A DNA stretch of 64,000 nucleotides from the NCBI RefSeq assembly GCF_024793945.1, contig NZ_JANUSD010000004.1, positions 248,001 through 312,000 of the forward strand, given 5' to 3'. Position numbers and translations under genes: made by a program. Under the pieces are notes generated by a model. That model did not search any database, was not told where the DNA came from, and saw only the letters and a program-made list of their open reading frames with translations. Positions 43,022 to 52,095 of this stretch are shown one piece after another; within the stretch, counting starts at the first letter, position 1, and each line of letters begins with the position of its first letter. Origin of the DNA: Emticicia fluvialis. GTDB lineage: Bacteria; Bacteroidota; Bacteroidia; Cytophagales; Spirosomataceae.

Positions 43022-44014
43022 ATGCCAGTTTTACCAGTTAATACCGAGTATCGTCCTCCCAGATGGCAGTTCAATGCCCATATTCAGACCATTTATCCAA
43101 GTGTTTTCAGAAAAGTTGCAGTGCAATACCAGAGAGAAAGGGTAGAACTGGATGATACAGACTTTCTTGATCTGGACTGGTCTTTTGCGGGACCTAAGCC
43201 CGGCAAAAAACTGATTATTGTTACGCATGGCCTTGAGGGAGACTCCACCCGCCATTATGTAACCGGAATGATAAAGAAATTTAACAGTGCCGGGTATGAC
43301 GGCCTGGGTTGGAATTGCCGTAGTTGTAGTGGAGAAATGAATCGCCTGCCAAGGTTTTATCATCATGGCGATGTAGACGATATACGTTTTGTGGTAGAGT
43401 ATGCCATTAAAAAGCACCAGTATGAAGAGGTAGTGCTGGTGGGTTTCAGCATGGGCGGCAGCATGACACTCCGTTTAATGGGCGATAAACCAGAAGCGCT
43501 GCCAGAGCAGATAAAATGCGGCATAGCGGTGTCGGTACCATTAGATTTGTTTACCTCTGTTTACGAGTTATACAAACCCGGCCGCCAGTTTTATATGAAG
43601 CGGTTTATAAACAAACTGGGTAAAAAAATAAAACTGAAAGCAACGCAGCACCCGGGTAATGATTTGCTTAATCATGAAGGATACGAGAAAATAAAAAACT
43701 TTGAAGACTTCGATAACCGGTATACTGCCAGGCTTTACGGCTTTAAAGATGCGCATGATTTTTATAATCAGGCAGGAGCCAAGCCTTACCTAAAAAACAT
43801 TACCAGACCCACTTTGATTATTCAGGCGCAAAACGACCCATTTTTGTCGCCGGAGTGTCTTAACCTGGGCGATGCCGCCGAAAACCCGCACCTATATTTA
43901 CAGATACTGCATTTTGGAGGGCACGTAGGCTTTATGTTACCCAATTCTAACGAAACCTGGGTGGAAAGAAGAGTACTTGACTTTGTAAATACAGACATCA
44001 GCAAACTAAAATAG
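43022..44014 (+). CDS. YheT family alpha/beta hydrolase
   Basis: A 330-residue cytosolic hydrolase of the YheT/ABHD1-3 family. The N terminus PPRWQFNAHIQTIYPS is diagnostic. Catalytic residues: Ser in GFSMGGS, Asp in QNDPFLSP, His in GGHVGF; oxyanion segment THGLEGDS. Relatives act on phospholipids or poorly known esters. It lies 70 bp after corA and 30 bp before the mscS-type gene, so a longer co-directional unit is likely. Confidence 0.9.
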   Translation: MPVLPVNTEYRPPRWQFNAHIQTIYPSVFRKVAVQYQRERVELDDTDFLDLDWSFAGPKPGKKLIIVTHGLEGDSTRHYVTGMIKKFNSAGYDGLGWNCRSCSGEMNRLPRFYHHGDVDDIRFVVEYAIKKHQYEEVVLVGFSMGGSMTLRLMGDKPEALPEQIKCGIAVSVPLDLFTSVYELYKPGRQFYMKRFINKLGKKIKLKATQHPGNDLLNHEGYEKIKNFEDFDNRYTARLYGFKDAHDFYNQAGAKPYLKNITRPTLIIQAQNDPFLSPECLNLGDAAENPHLYLQILHFGGHVGFMLPNSNETWVERRVLDFVNTDISKLK

Positions 44015-44043
44015 AACCTTACGGTTGATAAAAAGTAACAGAG

Positions 44044-45162
44044 ATGGAAAAAATGCTAAAAACCACATTCTTTTATAATACATTCGAAAACTGGCTATGG
44101 TTTTTAGGTATACTAATTATCGGGTTTCTTTTTAAGAAAATTCTTTCGGTTAATTTAACCAGACTCTTTTACAGGGTTATGAAAAGAGAGACCAGGAGTA
44201 TTCCGGCAACGCAATTTGTTGACCTGCTCAGAAGCCCCACAGAGTTTCTTTTATCATTGCTGATAATTTACGCTGCTTTTAATGAGATTATCTTCCCGCG
44301 CAAATGGCGGATAATTCCATTAGGTAAAATGCGGGTTTCTGATTTTTTTGACCGTGTGCTTGATACCCTTTTTGTGGTAGCCATTACCTGGATTCTTATC
44401 AGGCTTGTCAGATTCTTTGCTTTGGTGTATTTAAAACGGGCAGAAGAAACAGAATCAAAAAAAGATGTACAACTGGTGCCTTTTTTCAGAGACATCATCA
44501 TCGTAGTTATTTCTTTCGTTTCTTTTTTTATGCTGCTGGGTTTTGTTTTTAAACAAGATGTGGTAAGTCTTATTACTGGTTTAGGTATTGGTGGTGTGGC
44601 TTTGGCACTGGCTGCGCAGGCAACTTTACAAAACCTATTTGCCTCTTTTACTTTGTTTACCGAACAACCCTTTATAGTGGGAGACGACATTGAGCTGGGC
44701 AACATGGTTGGCAAGATAGAGAAAGTGGGTTTCAGAAGCACCCGTATCAGAAATGTGGATGGCAGCCTGGTGGTGGTACCCAACCAGATGCTTGTGTCGC
44801 AGTCTTTAAATAATATATCGCAGCGAATGGAGCGAAGACACAAGTTTTTTGTGAGGTTGCAGCTGGATACACCCATTCATGAGGTAAAAAAAGTGATGGA
44901 AGATGTACAAAGCCTGCTCGATAATCATGAAAACATAAGTACCGGGGCTCATGTGAAGCTAGACACCATTGGTGAGTACTCAATAAATGTATTGGTTGTG
45001 TTTATGGCGGCAACTGCCGATTACTGGGAAAGCAAGCGTATCCGTGAAGACATCAACCTCGGTATTATGAGCATACTTGATAAACACCAGTTAGAGCTGG
45101 CAATGCCTACCACCACGCTTACCAGCCCGGCTGATGAAAAAAATATTGATAACGACTATTAA
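44044..45162 (+). CDS. MscS family mechanosensitive ion channel
   Basis: A 372-residue inner-membrane channel. Four to five helices are visible; the pore-lining TM3 with its glycine/alanine pattern is GLGIGGVALALAAQATLQN, followed by the beta domain (PFIVGDDIELGN, FRSTRIRNVDGSLVVVPN) and a C-terminal alpha/beta domain. These are the MscS family hallmarks. The extra N-terminal helices make it a longer, YnaI/YbdG-like member. It probably protects against osmotic downshock. Confidence 0.92.
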   Translation: MEKMLKTTFFYNTFENWLWFLGILIIGFLFKKILSVNLTRLFYRVMKRETRSIPATQFVDLLRSPTEFLLSLLIIYAAFNEIIFPRKWRIIPLGKMRVSDFFDRVLDTLFVVAITWILIRLVRFFALVYLKRAEETESKKDVQLVPFFRDIIIVVISFVSFFMLLGFVFKQDVVSLITGLGIGGVALALAAQATLQNLFASFTLFTEQPFIVGDDIELGNMVGKIEKVGFRSTRIRNVDGSLVVVPNQMLVSQSLNNISQRMERRHKFFVRLQLDTPIHEVKKVMEDVQSLLDNHENISTGAHVKLDTIGEYSINVLVVFMAATADYWESKRIREDINLGIMSILDKHQLELAMPTTTLTSPADEKNIDNDY

Positions 45163-45180
45163 TTAAGCACAGACAACAAA

Positions 45181-45933
45181 ATGGCTCGTATTGCATTAAT
45201 AACCGGCGCAACTTCTGGCATTGGTAAAGCCACAGCTATTGCTTTTGCTAATAGCGGCATTGATTTAATTATTTGTGGGCGCCGGCAGGAGCGTTTAGAC
45301 AGTCTGAAAGATTACCTTTCTGCCAAAGTAAACGTAACCACTTTAAAGTTTGATGTAAGCAATAAAGTAGAGGTGGTTAATGCCATAAATTCATTGCCAG
45401 ACGAATGGCGGGCAATTGATATTCTGGTTAATAATGCCGGTAATGCACATGGGTTGTCGCCCATTCAGGATGGCGATACGGACGATTGGGATGCGATGAT
45501 AGACGGCAATGTTCAGGGGCTTTTATATGTTTCCAGGGCAATTATCCCCGGCATGGTAGAGCGCCAGGCAGGTCATATTATTAATCTTAGCTCTGTAGCG
45601 GGTAAGTACACCTATGCCAACGGCGCGGTTTATTGCGCTTCAAAAGCAGCTGTTGAAGCCCTCAGTGAGGGTATGAGATTAGACCTTACCCAGCATGGCA
45701 TAAAGATAACCAATATTGCCCCCGGGGCAGTAGAAACAGAGTTTTCTTTAGTGAGATTCAAAGGAGACACAGCACGTGCCGAAAAGGTATATGAAGGCTT
45801 TGAACCCATACAGCCCGAAGATGTGGCCGACGCCATTTTATATGCCGTAAATACCCCGGCCAGGGTTACAATTGCCGACATAGTGCTGTATGCCAAAGCG
45901 CAGTCAGCGCCCACAGTTATACACCGAAAATAA
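45181..45933 (+). CDS. Short-chain dehydrogenase, YdfG-like
   Basis: A 250-residue classical SDR with TGATSGIGKA (NADP-binding), LVNNAGNAHG, Ser in INLSSVAG, and the catalytic YCASK. The sequence pattern resembles NADP-dependent 3-hydroxy acid dehydrogenase YdfG (serine/3-hydroxyisobutyrate). It is intact, unlike the SDR at 30036. It follows mscS by 18 bp and is closed by a clear terminator. Confidence 0.9.
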   Translation: MARIALITGATSGIGKATAIAFANSGIDLIICGRRQERLDSLKDYLSAKVNVTTLKFDVSNKVEVVNAINSLPDEWRAIDILVNNAGNAHGLSPIQDGDTDDWDAMIDGNVQGLLYVSRAIIPGMVERQAGHIINLSSVAGKYTYANGAVYCASKAAVEALSEGMRLDLTQHGIKITNIAPGAVETEFSLVRFKGDTARAEKVYEGFEPIQPEDVADAILYAVNTPARVTIADIVLYAKAQSAPTVIHRK

Positions 45934-45964
45934 AGTAATCTTAAAACTTAATTTAATTATCAGG

Positions 45965-45998
45965 ATGGCCTTTTTATTTGGAAAGGCCATTTTTTTTG
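45965..45998 (+). terminator. Terminator after the SDR gene
   Basis: A 9-bp perfect stem (45965-45973 with 45982-45990) with 8-base loop is followed by eight T. Confidence 0.85.
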
Positions 45999-46082
45999 CT
46001 TTAAATCAATCCGTATGGCCAGGCCTGTTTTAAGTGCCAAATGGCTTTTTGATGGTTGTATTTTAAAAAAGAATTCAAAATC

Positions 46083-46114
46083 TTGTTTTCTAACAATTCA
46101 AGTAAGATATTTGC
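46083..46114 (+). promoter_or_regulatory. Candidate promoter of the SAM riboswitch-metX transcript
   Basis: CTTG (46083-46086), a 20-base spacer and GATATTTG (46107-46114), one mismatch in each box. Transcription would start near 46121, about 30 bases before the riboswitch P1 stem. Confidence 0.45.
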
Positions 46115-46150
46115 AACATCAATTCAAAAGATACTTTCTTGTAGCTCATG

Positions 46151-46278
46151 GATTGATTTATACAGACGAGAGGAGAGAATAGGCTCTGAGAACCTCGGGC
46201 AACCTGTCCCGCTACTTGCGATAAGGTGCCAAAACCTACCGGAAGGTTCAACCAACCATTCGGGCTTATAAACCAATC
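46151..46278 (+). ncRNA. SAM-I (S-box) riboswitch
   Basis: The S-box aptamer is recognisable upstream of metX. P1 pairs GATTGATTTATA (46151-46162) with TATAAACCAATC (46267-46278), one mismatch. The core has GAGAGAATAGGCTCTGAGAA, GGGCAACC, then AAGGTGCCAAAA, all at S-box positions, and a P4 stem AACCT...AGGTT. The 3' strand of P1 (AAACCAAT, 46270-46277) can instead pair with ATTGGTTT (46298-46305), and a T-tailed hairpin follows at 46311, the expression platform. High SAM should reduce metX transcription. Confidence 0.85.
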
Positions 46279-46310
46279 ATAGACAAATCGTTTTAAAATT
46301 GGTTTTGTTT

Positions 46311-46339
46311 GCCGTACTGCCGTAAGGTAGGCTTTTTTT
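46311..46339 (+). terminator. Riboswitch-controlled terminator upstream of metX
   Basis: The hairpin 46311-46332 (GNRA-type GTAA loop) is followed by seven T and lies 55 bases before the metX ATG. With the SAM aptamer upstream this fits an OFF switch. Confidence 0.7.
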
Positions 46340-46394
46340 ATGTACGCTGAGTTTCTGTATGTCAGAAATCAGGTTGAAGATTTTGTATAAAAAA

Positions 46395-47429
46395 ATGGAG
46401 AACCAACAGATATTTCGCTACGAAGAACCTTTTAAACTTGAGTCAGGCCAGTGGCTGCCTGAGTTCCAACTGGCATATACCACCTTTGGCAAACTGAATG
46501 CCGCAATGGATAATGTCATTTGGGTATGCCATGCTTTTACGGGCAATGCCAACCCAACCGATTGGTGGAATGGCCTGATAGGCGAAAAACGATTGTATAA
46601 TCCTTCCGAACATTTTATTGTTTGTGCCAATATTCTGGGGTCTCATTATGGGTCTACTAATGCACTCAGCAAAAACCCGGTAACAGGCGAGCCTTATTTT
46701 CATGATTTCCCGTTTATTACCATCCGTGACGTAGTGCGGTCATTAGACCTGCTCCGCCAGCATCTGGGCATTTATAAAATCAATACCGTACTGGGTGGTT
46801 CGTTAGGGGGGCAGCAGGCTTTGGAGTGGGCCATTATGCAGCCAGAACTGATAGAAAACCTGATTTTGTTTTCAACCAATGCCATTCATTCGCCTTGGGG
46901 TATAGCCTTTAACGAGTCGCAAAGAATGGCAATCTCGGCAGACCCAACCTGGACAGAACGTAACCCTAAAGCCGGCATGAACGGCATGAAAGTGGCGCGT
47001 TCAATTGCTTTGTTATCTTACCGCAATTATGCTACCTATAACCGTACGCAGTCGAGAGATGAAGGGCAGGTTGACTTTTTCCGTGCCAATACCTACCAGA
47101 ATTATCAGGGCGAAAAGCTAGGCAAACGTTTTAATGCGTTTTCTTACTGGACACTCTCCAAGATGTTTGATTCGCATGATATAGGCAGAGGGCGCGGTAA
47201 AGTTGAAGAAGTGCTGGCAACAATACAATCAAAAACACTGGTGATTGGTATATCGTCTGACGTGCTTTTTCCGCCGGAAGAGCAAGAGTTTATTGCGCGT
47301 TGTATTCCGGAGGCCTCTTATACTGTTATAGAATCTTTATATGGTCATGATGGCTTTCTGATAGAGTTTGAAGCTATGACAGATACAATCAGAAATTGGA
47401 GTAAAAACCTGAAATTAATTAATGAATGA
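46395..47429 (+). CDS. metX: Homoserine O-acetyltransferase
   Basis: MetX acetylates homoserine to start methionine synthesis by the transsulfuration or direct sulfhydrylation route. The 344-residue alpha/beta hydrolase shows the family patterns VWVCHAFTGNA, the nucleophile Ser in GGSLGGQQ, ISSDVLFPP with the Asp and YGHDGFLIE with the His. The frame opens at 46359; ATG 46395 gives the family N terminus. It is under a SAM-I riboswitch, which explains its isolation from other met genes. Confidence 0.95.
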   Translation: MENQQIFRYEEPFKLESGQWLPEFQLAYTTFGKLNAAMDNVIWVCHAFTGNANPTDWWNGLIGEKRLYNPSEHFIVCANILGSHYGSTNALSKNPVTGEPYFHDFPFITIRDVVRSLDLLRQHLGIYKINTVLGGSLGGQQALEWAIMQPELIENLILFSTNAIHSPWGIAFNESQRMAISADPTWTERNPKAGMNGMKVARSIALLSYRNYATYNRTQSRDEGQVDFFRANTYQNYQGEKLGKRFNAFSYWTLSKMFDSHDIGRGRGKVEEVLATIQSKTLVIGISSDVLFPPEEQEFIARCIPEASYTVIESLYGHDGFLIEFEAMTDTIRNWSKNLKLINE

Positions 47430-47509
47430 TTGAGCAAGCAGCGATTCCAGATTGCAGACAACAAAGCAATCTATTCGCAAATCATTCATTTGCCAGTACA
47501 TACCTCAAT

Positions 47510-48097
47510 TTAAAAGCTCTGAAATACCCGTAGTCGGTAGTTTTCGGTTAGCTTTTTGCTTCTTAAGCTATTCTGTAATATGGTAAATAACGGAGATACA
47601 GCCGTAAGGCCTGCCGCCAGAGGCAACTTAGGGTTAGTTATGGGGTCTACACCCCATGCCGCCCATTCAATAAGCAGGTAAGCAAAAGGCGAAAAATTGG
47701 CTATGCCAAAGTTAATGCGCTTTTTAGGATACTTGTAAATGCTTTTTACTTCGCTCAGTTTTATTTCTACGTATTCATATCGGTTCATTACTTCATTGAA
47801 AGTCGTGATTACAAAAGAAGAATCTGAGATGCTGAATAAATCATCTTCGTAGCTGATATTGTCTTTCGTTGTAAACCTGAACACATCTCCTTTATAGAAC
47901 TTTTTACGTTTGCCCGATCTTACTTTTTCAAGCACCAGATATTTGTCTTTAGAGAACAGGCTTCTGGCCTGTGCAGGGTCTTTTTTATATAAAAGTTCTT
48001 CTACCGATTTGGCGTCCTGATGGTGAATCTCCTGCGCAATGGCAGCAGTACTAAGGCACAGCAATAACAAGCAAAGTAATTTTTTTAGTTTTGGCAT
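47510..48097 (-). CDS. Secreted or envelope protein of unknown function
   Basis: A 195-residue protein with a signal peptide (1-21; KKLLCLLLLCLST, cleavage near IA-Q). The central part is beta-rich and charged (KYLVLEKVRSGKRKKFYKGDVFRFTTKD). A hydrophobic region near 137-165 may be membrane-associated. I do not recognise a family. It is 76 bp downstream of the DUF502 gene on the same strand; a TATATTTG box (48125-48132) on this strand suggests its own promoter. Confidence 0.6.
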   Translation of the reverse strand: MPKLKKLLCLLLLCLSTAAIAQEIHHQDAKSVEELLYKKDPAQARSLFSKDKYLVLEKVRSGKRKKFYKGDVFRFTTKDNISYEDDLFSISDSSFVITTFNEVMNRYEYVEIKLSEVKSIYKYPKKRINFGIANFSPFAYLLIEWAAWGVDPITNPKLPLAAGLTAVSPLFTILQNSLRSKKLTENYRLRVFQSF

Positions 48098-48124
48098 ACA
48101 ATTGTATCAGCTAATAATATAAAG

Positions 48125-48132
48125 CAAATATA
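48125..48132 (-). promoter_or_regulatory. Candidate -7 box of the 47510 gene
   Basis: Minus-strand TATATTTG matches TAnnTTTG, 27 bases before the ATG at 48097. Confidence 0.4.
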
Positions 48133-48173
48133 GAGTATAGATTTAAAATTCAGGAATAAAGAAAGCCGTCGAC

Positions 48174-48776
48174 TCACATTTTGTCGTTAACAGACACCCC
48201 TCCCGAAACAATCAGTTTCATAATTTCTGCACTGGGTAAATCAAGCATCTGCACGTTTTCTCTGGGCACCAATACCAGATTCCCCGAAAAAGCATAGCTA
48301 TGCGGAAAATACACAGCCACTAAATCATTAACGCCCAAACTACTTAAATCATTTTGCGTAATAAAGCCAATTTTATAAATGCGTGCATCTTTGTTCATCA
48401 GCACAATGGCACCCTGATTAAACTTTCGTTTGTCGCCTACAAATGCCGATATTAAATCTTTAAATGCAAAATAAAAGATTCTTACCAAAGGAAGATGTCT
48501 GATGGTGTTTTCAATAATATTCTGAAGTGTCTGCGGAAGCAACACAGAAAAAATAAAACCAATCAGCATAGTTCCGAAAATAATAATCAAAGAGCCAAGC
48601 CCCGGAATAAACAGGTCTTCGTTCGGATTGGCCGTAGGGATACGAATTCTGATAATGTTATCTACAAAATCAAAAGCGCCCAGCAATATAAAGAAAGTAA
48701 ACCCAAGCGGAGCTACGAAAAGCAGGCCACGAATAAAATAAGAAAATAAGCGACCAATAAATTTTCTGCCGGACAT
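48174..48776 (-). CDS. DUF502 family membrane protein
   Basis: A 200-residue inner-membrane protein with two N-terminal membrane regions (about 15-35 and 58-82) and a soluble C-terminal beta domain. The family segments are FVAPLGFTFFI, HLPLVRIFYFAFKDL and the FPHSYAFSGNLVLVP block. Function is unknown. It is divergent from the M16 peptidase gene across a 342-bp gap. Confidence 0.88.
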   Translation of the reverse strand: MSGRKFIGRLFSYFIRGLLFVAPLGFTFFILLGAFDFVDNIIRIRIPTANPNEDLFIPGLGSLIIIFGTMLIGFIFSVLLPQTLQNIIENTIRHLPLVRIFYFAFKDLISAFVGDKRKFNQGAIVLMNKDARIYKIGFITQNDLSSLGVNDLVAVYFPHSYAFSGNLVLVPRENVQMLDLPSAEIMKLIVSGGVSVNDKM

Positions 48777-49118
48777 AGTTAAAATATTAATAGTATCATG
48801 TTATAAGGTAGCTAATATTTCTAACGCTTTAACTATTTGAAAAGTTTTGAAAATACTAATTATGATTATAAGACCTGCGATTACCTAAACAACACGTCAG
48901 CTTTGTCAGCCAATTTATAAACCGTATTATGCAAACGTAGCATCGGGCTTTTAAAATATAGTGCGGTTAATAGCGTTTTTACAATGAAAATTTACGGGTA
49001 TGCTTGGGCTTAAAAACATTTTGCGAACCCAATAAAAAGTACTACTCTTGCAATGAATTAAAAAACGTATATAACCGGTATTACAGTACCCGATTAACCA
49101 TTTCAATAAATATTATTT
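48777..49118. other. Divergent region, DUF502 / M16 peptidase
   Basis: A 342-bp AT-rich region. On the plus side it carries a good promoter (49020-49050) for the peptidase. On the minus side I see no box. No ORF or repeat of note. Confidence 0.5.
49020..49050 (+). promoter_or_regulatory. Promoter of the M16 peptidase gene
   Basis: TTTG (49020-49023), a 19-base spacer and TACTCTTG (49043-49050), one mismatch from TAnnTTTG. Predicted 5' leader about 60 bases. Confidence 0.6.
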
Positions 49119-51920
49119 ATGAAGAAGATTCTGCATCTGTTTTTGTTTTTGCTGCTGACGGCCCAAACTTTTGCACAGAACCTGAATATACCCATTCAGA
49201 ATGACCCTGCCGTAAAAACAGGAACCCTGAAAAACGGTTTAAAGTATTACATAATGAAAAACAGTGAGCCCAGGAATAGAATGGAGCTTCGGTTGGTTAT
49301 AAATGCAGGCTCTATTCTTGAAACAGACCAGCAACGTGGGCTGGCGCATTTCATGGAGCACATGAACTTCAACGGTACAAAAGAGTTTCCTAAAAATCTG
49401 TTGGTTGATTTTCTACAGAAATCAGGTATGAAATTCGGTGCAGACCTGAATGCAGTTACCAGTTTTGATGAAACCATATACCAATTGCAGGTGCCAACAG
49501 ATTCAGCCAGATTGTTTGAGCGCGCCTTTCAGATATTGGCGGACTGGTCTCATTATGCAACGCTTGACACCGCAGAAATTAACAAAGAAAGAGGTATTGT
49601 GCTGGAAGAAGAAAGAGCCAGGCTGAAAAACGCACAGGGTAGAATTCAACAACAATTATTGCCCTTGTTGTTGAACAACTCAAGATACGCAGACCGCCTG
49701 CCAATTGGAAAGACAGAAGTGCTTACTACCTTTAAACCCGAACAGATTGTTAAGTTCTATCATGACTGGTACCGCCCTGACTTAATGGCCGTTGTTGTGG
49801 TGGGCGATTTTGACCCTTCAAAAATAGAAAACCTGATTAAAGAAAAATTTGCGAATATACCTACAGCTAAAAATGCTCCGAAAAGAGTAAAATATGAAGT
49901 AGCGCCAAGCAAAGGTACGCAAACCAAACTGATTGTAGACAAAGAAATGCCACAGTCGGCTTTTCAGATGCTTACTCGCTTTCCTAAAAAGACGATTCGT
50001 ACCCAAGCCGATTTACGTGATGCCTATGTTGATATGCTTTTTAACCAGATGGTAAATACCCGCCTTCAGGAAATCACTAAAAAGCCCAATCCGCCGTTTA
50101 TATTTGCCATTATGGGCTATGCTCCGTTTATGGCAGGGCTGGATGTATTTCAGGTTATTACGGTTCCTAAAAATGCTGATGGCATGGAAACCGCCATAAA
50201 AGCAATTATGAATGAGCATGAGCGAATCAGACGTTTTGGGTTTACAGCAGGTGAAATGGAACGCGCCAAAAAAGAAATTTGGACATCGGTAGAAAAAAGT
50301 TACAAAGAAAAAGACAAAACGAAGTCGGCCTATTTTGTGAATCCACTTGTTGTCAATTACCTGACAGGCGCTGCGTACCTTAGCAGCGATTTCAGATATG
50401 AGTTTGCAAAAAAATACCTGGAGGGCATTTCGCAAGCTGATATATCTGCTATGATAAACCGGATTTTTAAAGAAGATAACCGTCTGGGTGTGGTGATAGG
50501 CTCTGAACGTGACAAGGAAAAACTGCCATCAGAATCTAAAATTCTTGAGCTTATCAATGAAAAAAATCCTGATCTGAAACCTTATGAAGATGAAGCAGTG
50601 GCAAAGTCTTTACTTGAAAATATACCTGCAGGCACAAAGGTAGTAACAGAAAAGAAAATAGATGGGGTAGGGGTTACCGAACTTACATTTGGCAACGGAG
50701 CAAAGGTAGCTTTGAAACCAACAACTTTTAAAAACGACCAGATTCTGTTTTCGGGGGTTAGTAAAGGAGGAACCTCACTTTATAGTGATGCTGATTATTT
50801 TTCAGCCGAACTTGCCTCGATGGCGGTGTCACAAGCAGGAGTAGGTAAAATGTCTGACACCCAGCTTGATAAATTTCATGCCGGAAAAGTGGTAAATGTG
50901 TATCCTTACATTAACGAGTTAACAGAAGGGGTTTCTGGCAGCACAAGCCCTCAGGACCTTGAAACAGCGCTACAGTTAATGTATGCTTATTTGGTACAAC
51001 CGCGCCGTGACGATGAAGTGGTGAAGAGTTTTCTTAAAAACCAAAAAGAACTGATTGCCAACTCATTGAAGACACTTACGCCAGAGAAGGTTTTTAACGA
51101 TACCATTAATACGGTATTGTACCAGAACAATTTTCGCAGGGCATCTATCAGACCAGAGCATATAGACAAAGTAAATCTTGACCGGGCGTACGAGATATAC
51201 AAAGACCGTTTCAGCGACTTCAGCGATTTCACCTTTGTGTTTACCGGTAGTTTTGAGGTTGATAAAATAAAGCCTTTATTGGAAAAATACATTGGCGGGC
51301 TGCCTTCAACCAAACGTTCGGAAACATATAAAGACCTGCATATTGATAAAGTAAAAGGCAAATTAGAAAAAACTGTTTTCAAGGGTCTGGAAGAGAAGGC
51401 CTCAGTCAGTCTGCAGTTCTACGGCGATTTTGATTTCAATGAAGAATTGCAGGTGAACCTGGATGCGCTTGCCGAGGTACTGGATATTAAACTGACAGAG
51501 AAACTACGTGAAGAAGCCGGTGGTGTTTACTCGCCCAGTATTGATGCTTCTTATGAAAAACTACCTACCCCAACCTACAGCCTAAACATTTCGTTTGGTT
51601 GTAGCCCTGCCAATGTTGACAAGCTGGTTAAAATAGCGCTGGATGAAATACAGAAGATTAAAACAAATGGCCCCGAAGCAGTAGATATAGAGAAAGTGAA
51701 AGCGGAGGAAAAACGCTCAGCCGAATTGCAGGTTAAAGAGAATGGTTTCTGGGACTCTTACCTTACCGAACAATACCTCAACAGCGAAGACCTGAACTAT
51801 ATTAACCGTTACAGCAAAGAACTGATTGATAAGTTAACCGTAGAAAGCGTGAAAAAAGCCGCAAAGCAATTAATAGGCGATAATTTTGCCAAATTTGTAT
51901 TGCTGCCAGAAAAGAAGTAA
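49119..51920 (+). CDS. Secreted M16 (insulinase-like) zinc peptidase
   Basis: A 933-residue exported peptidase: signal peptide 1-19 (cleavage near FA-Q). It contains two tandem M16 halves. The first has the inverted zinc motif HFMEH (H77, E80, H81) and a downstream glutamate region (EINKERGIVLEEE); the second, from about residue 520, lacks that motif, as normal for M16 dimers in one chain. The mature protein is periplasmic or outer-membrane bound. It stands alone with a good promoter and terminator. Confidence 0.93.
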   Translation: MKKILHLFLFLLLTAQTFAQNLNIPIQNDPAVKTGTLKNGLKYYIMKNSEPRNRMELRLVINAGSILETDQQRGLAHFMEHMNFNGTKEFPKNLLVDFLQKSGMKFGADLNAVTSFDETIYQLQVPTDSARLFERAFQILADWSHYATLDTAEINKERGIVLEEERARLKNAQGRIQQQLLPLLLNNSRYADRLPIGKTEVLTTFKPEQIVKFYHDWYRPDLMAVVVVGDFDPSKIENLIKEKFANIPTAKNAPKRVKYEVAPSKGTQTKLIVDKEMPQSAFQMLTRFPKKTIRTQADLRDAYVDMLFNQMVNTRLQEITKKPNPPFIFAIMGYAPFMAGLDVFQVITVPKNADGMETAIKAIMNEHERIRRFGFTAGEMERAKKEIWTSVEKSYKEKDKTKSAYFVNPLVVNYLTGAAYLSSDFRYEFAKKYLEGISQADISAMINRIFKEDNRLGVVIGSERDKEKLPSESKILELINEKNPDLKPYEDEAVAKSLLENIPAGTKVVTEKKIDGVGVTELTFGNGAKVALKPTTFKNDQILFSGVSKGGTSLYSDADYFSAELASMAVSQAGVGKMSDTQLDKFHAGKVVNVYPYINELTEGVSGSTSPQDLETALQLMYAYLVQPRRDDEVVKSFLKNQKELIANSLKTLTPEKVFNDTINTVLYQNNFRRASIRPEHIDKVNLDRAYEIYKDRFSDFSDFTFVFTGSFEVDKIKPLLEKYIGGLPSTKRSETYKDLHIDKVKGKLEKTVFKGLEEKASVSLQFYGDFDFNEELQVNLDALAEVLDIKLTEKLREEAGGVYSPSIDASYEKLPTPTYSLNISFGCSPANVDKLVKIALDEIQKIKTNGPEAVDIEKVKAEEKRSAELQVKENGFWDSYLTEQYLNSEDLNYINRYSKELIDKLTVESVKKAAKQLIGDNFAKFVLLPEKK

Positions 51921-51937
51921 GCAGCTATAAACACAAA

Positions 51938-51978
51938 AAAACGGGAGCCGATTGTAAAAAATACGGCTCCTGTTTTTG
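51938..51978 (+). terminator. Terminator of the M16 peptidase gene
   Basis: A 14-bp stem with one wobble (51938-51951 with 51965-51978) and T-rich 3' arm. Confidence 0.8.
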
Positions 51979-52095
51979 TATATATGAACCAGTTTTAACC
52001 CGTAATTCAATGCAATAGGTAAGATAACCAGCCACACAGGGGCGTGCCATTTAACCGACGGCAGGCGGTAAAAGTTAACATCTATTGGTGGGCAA

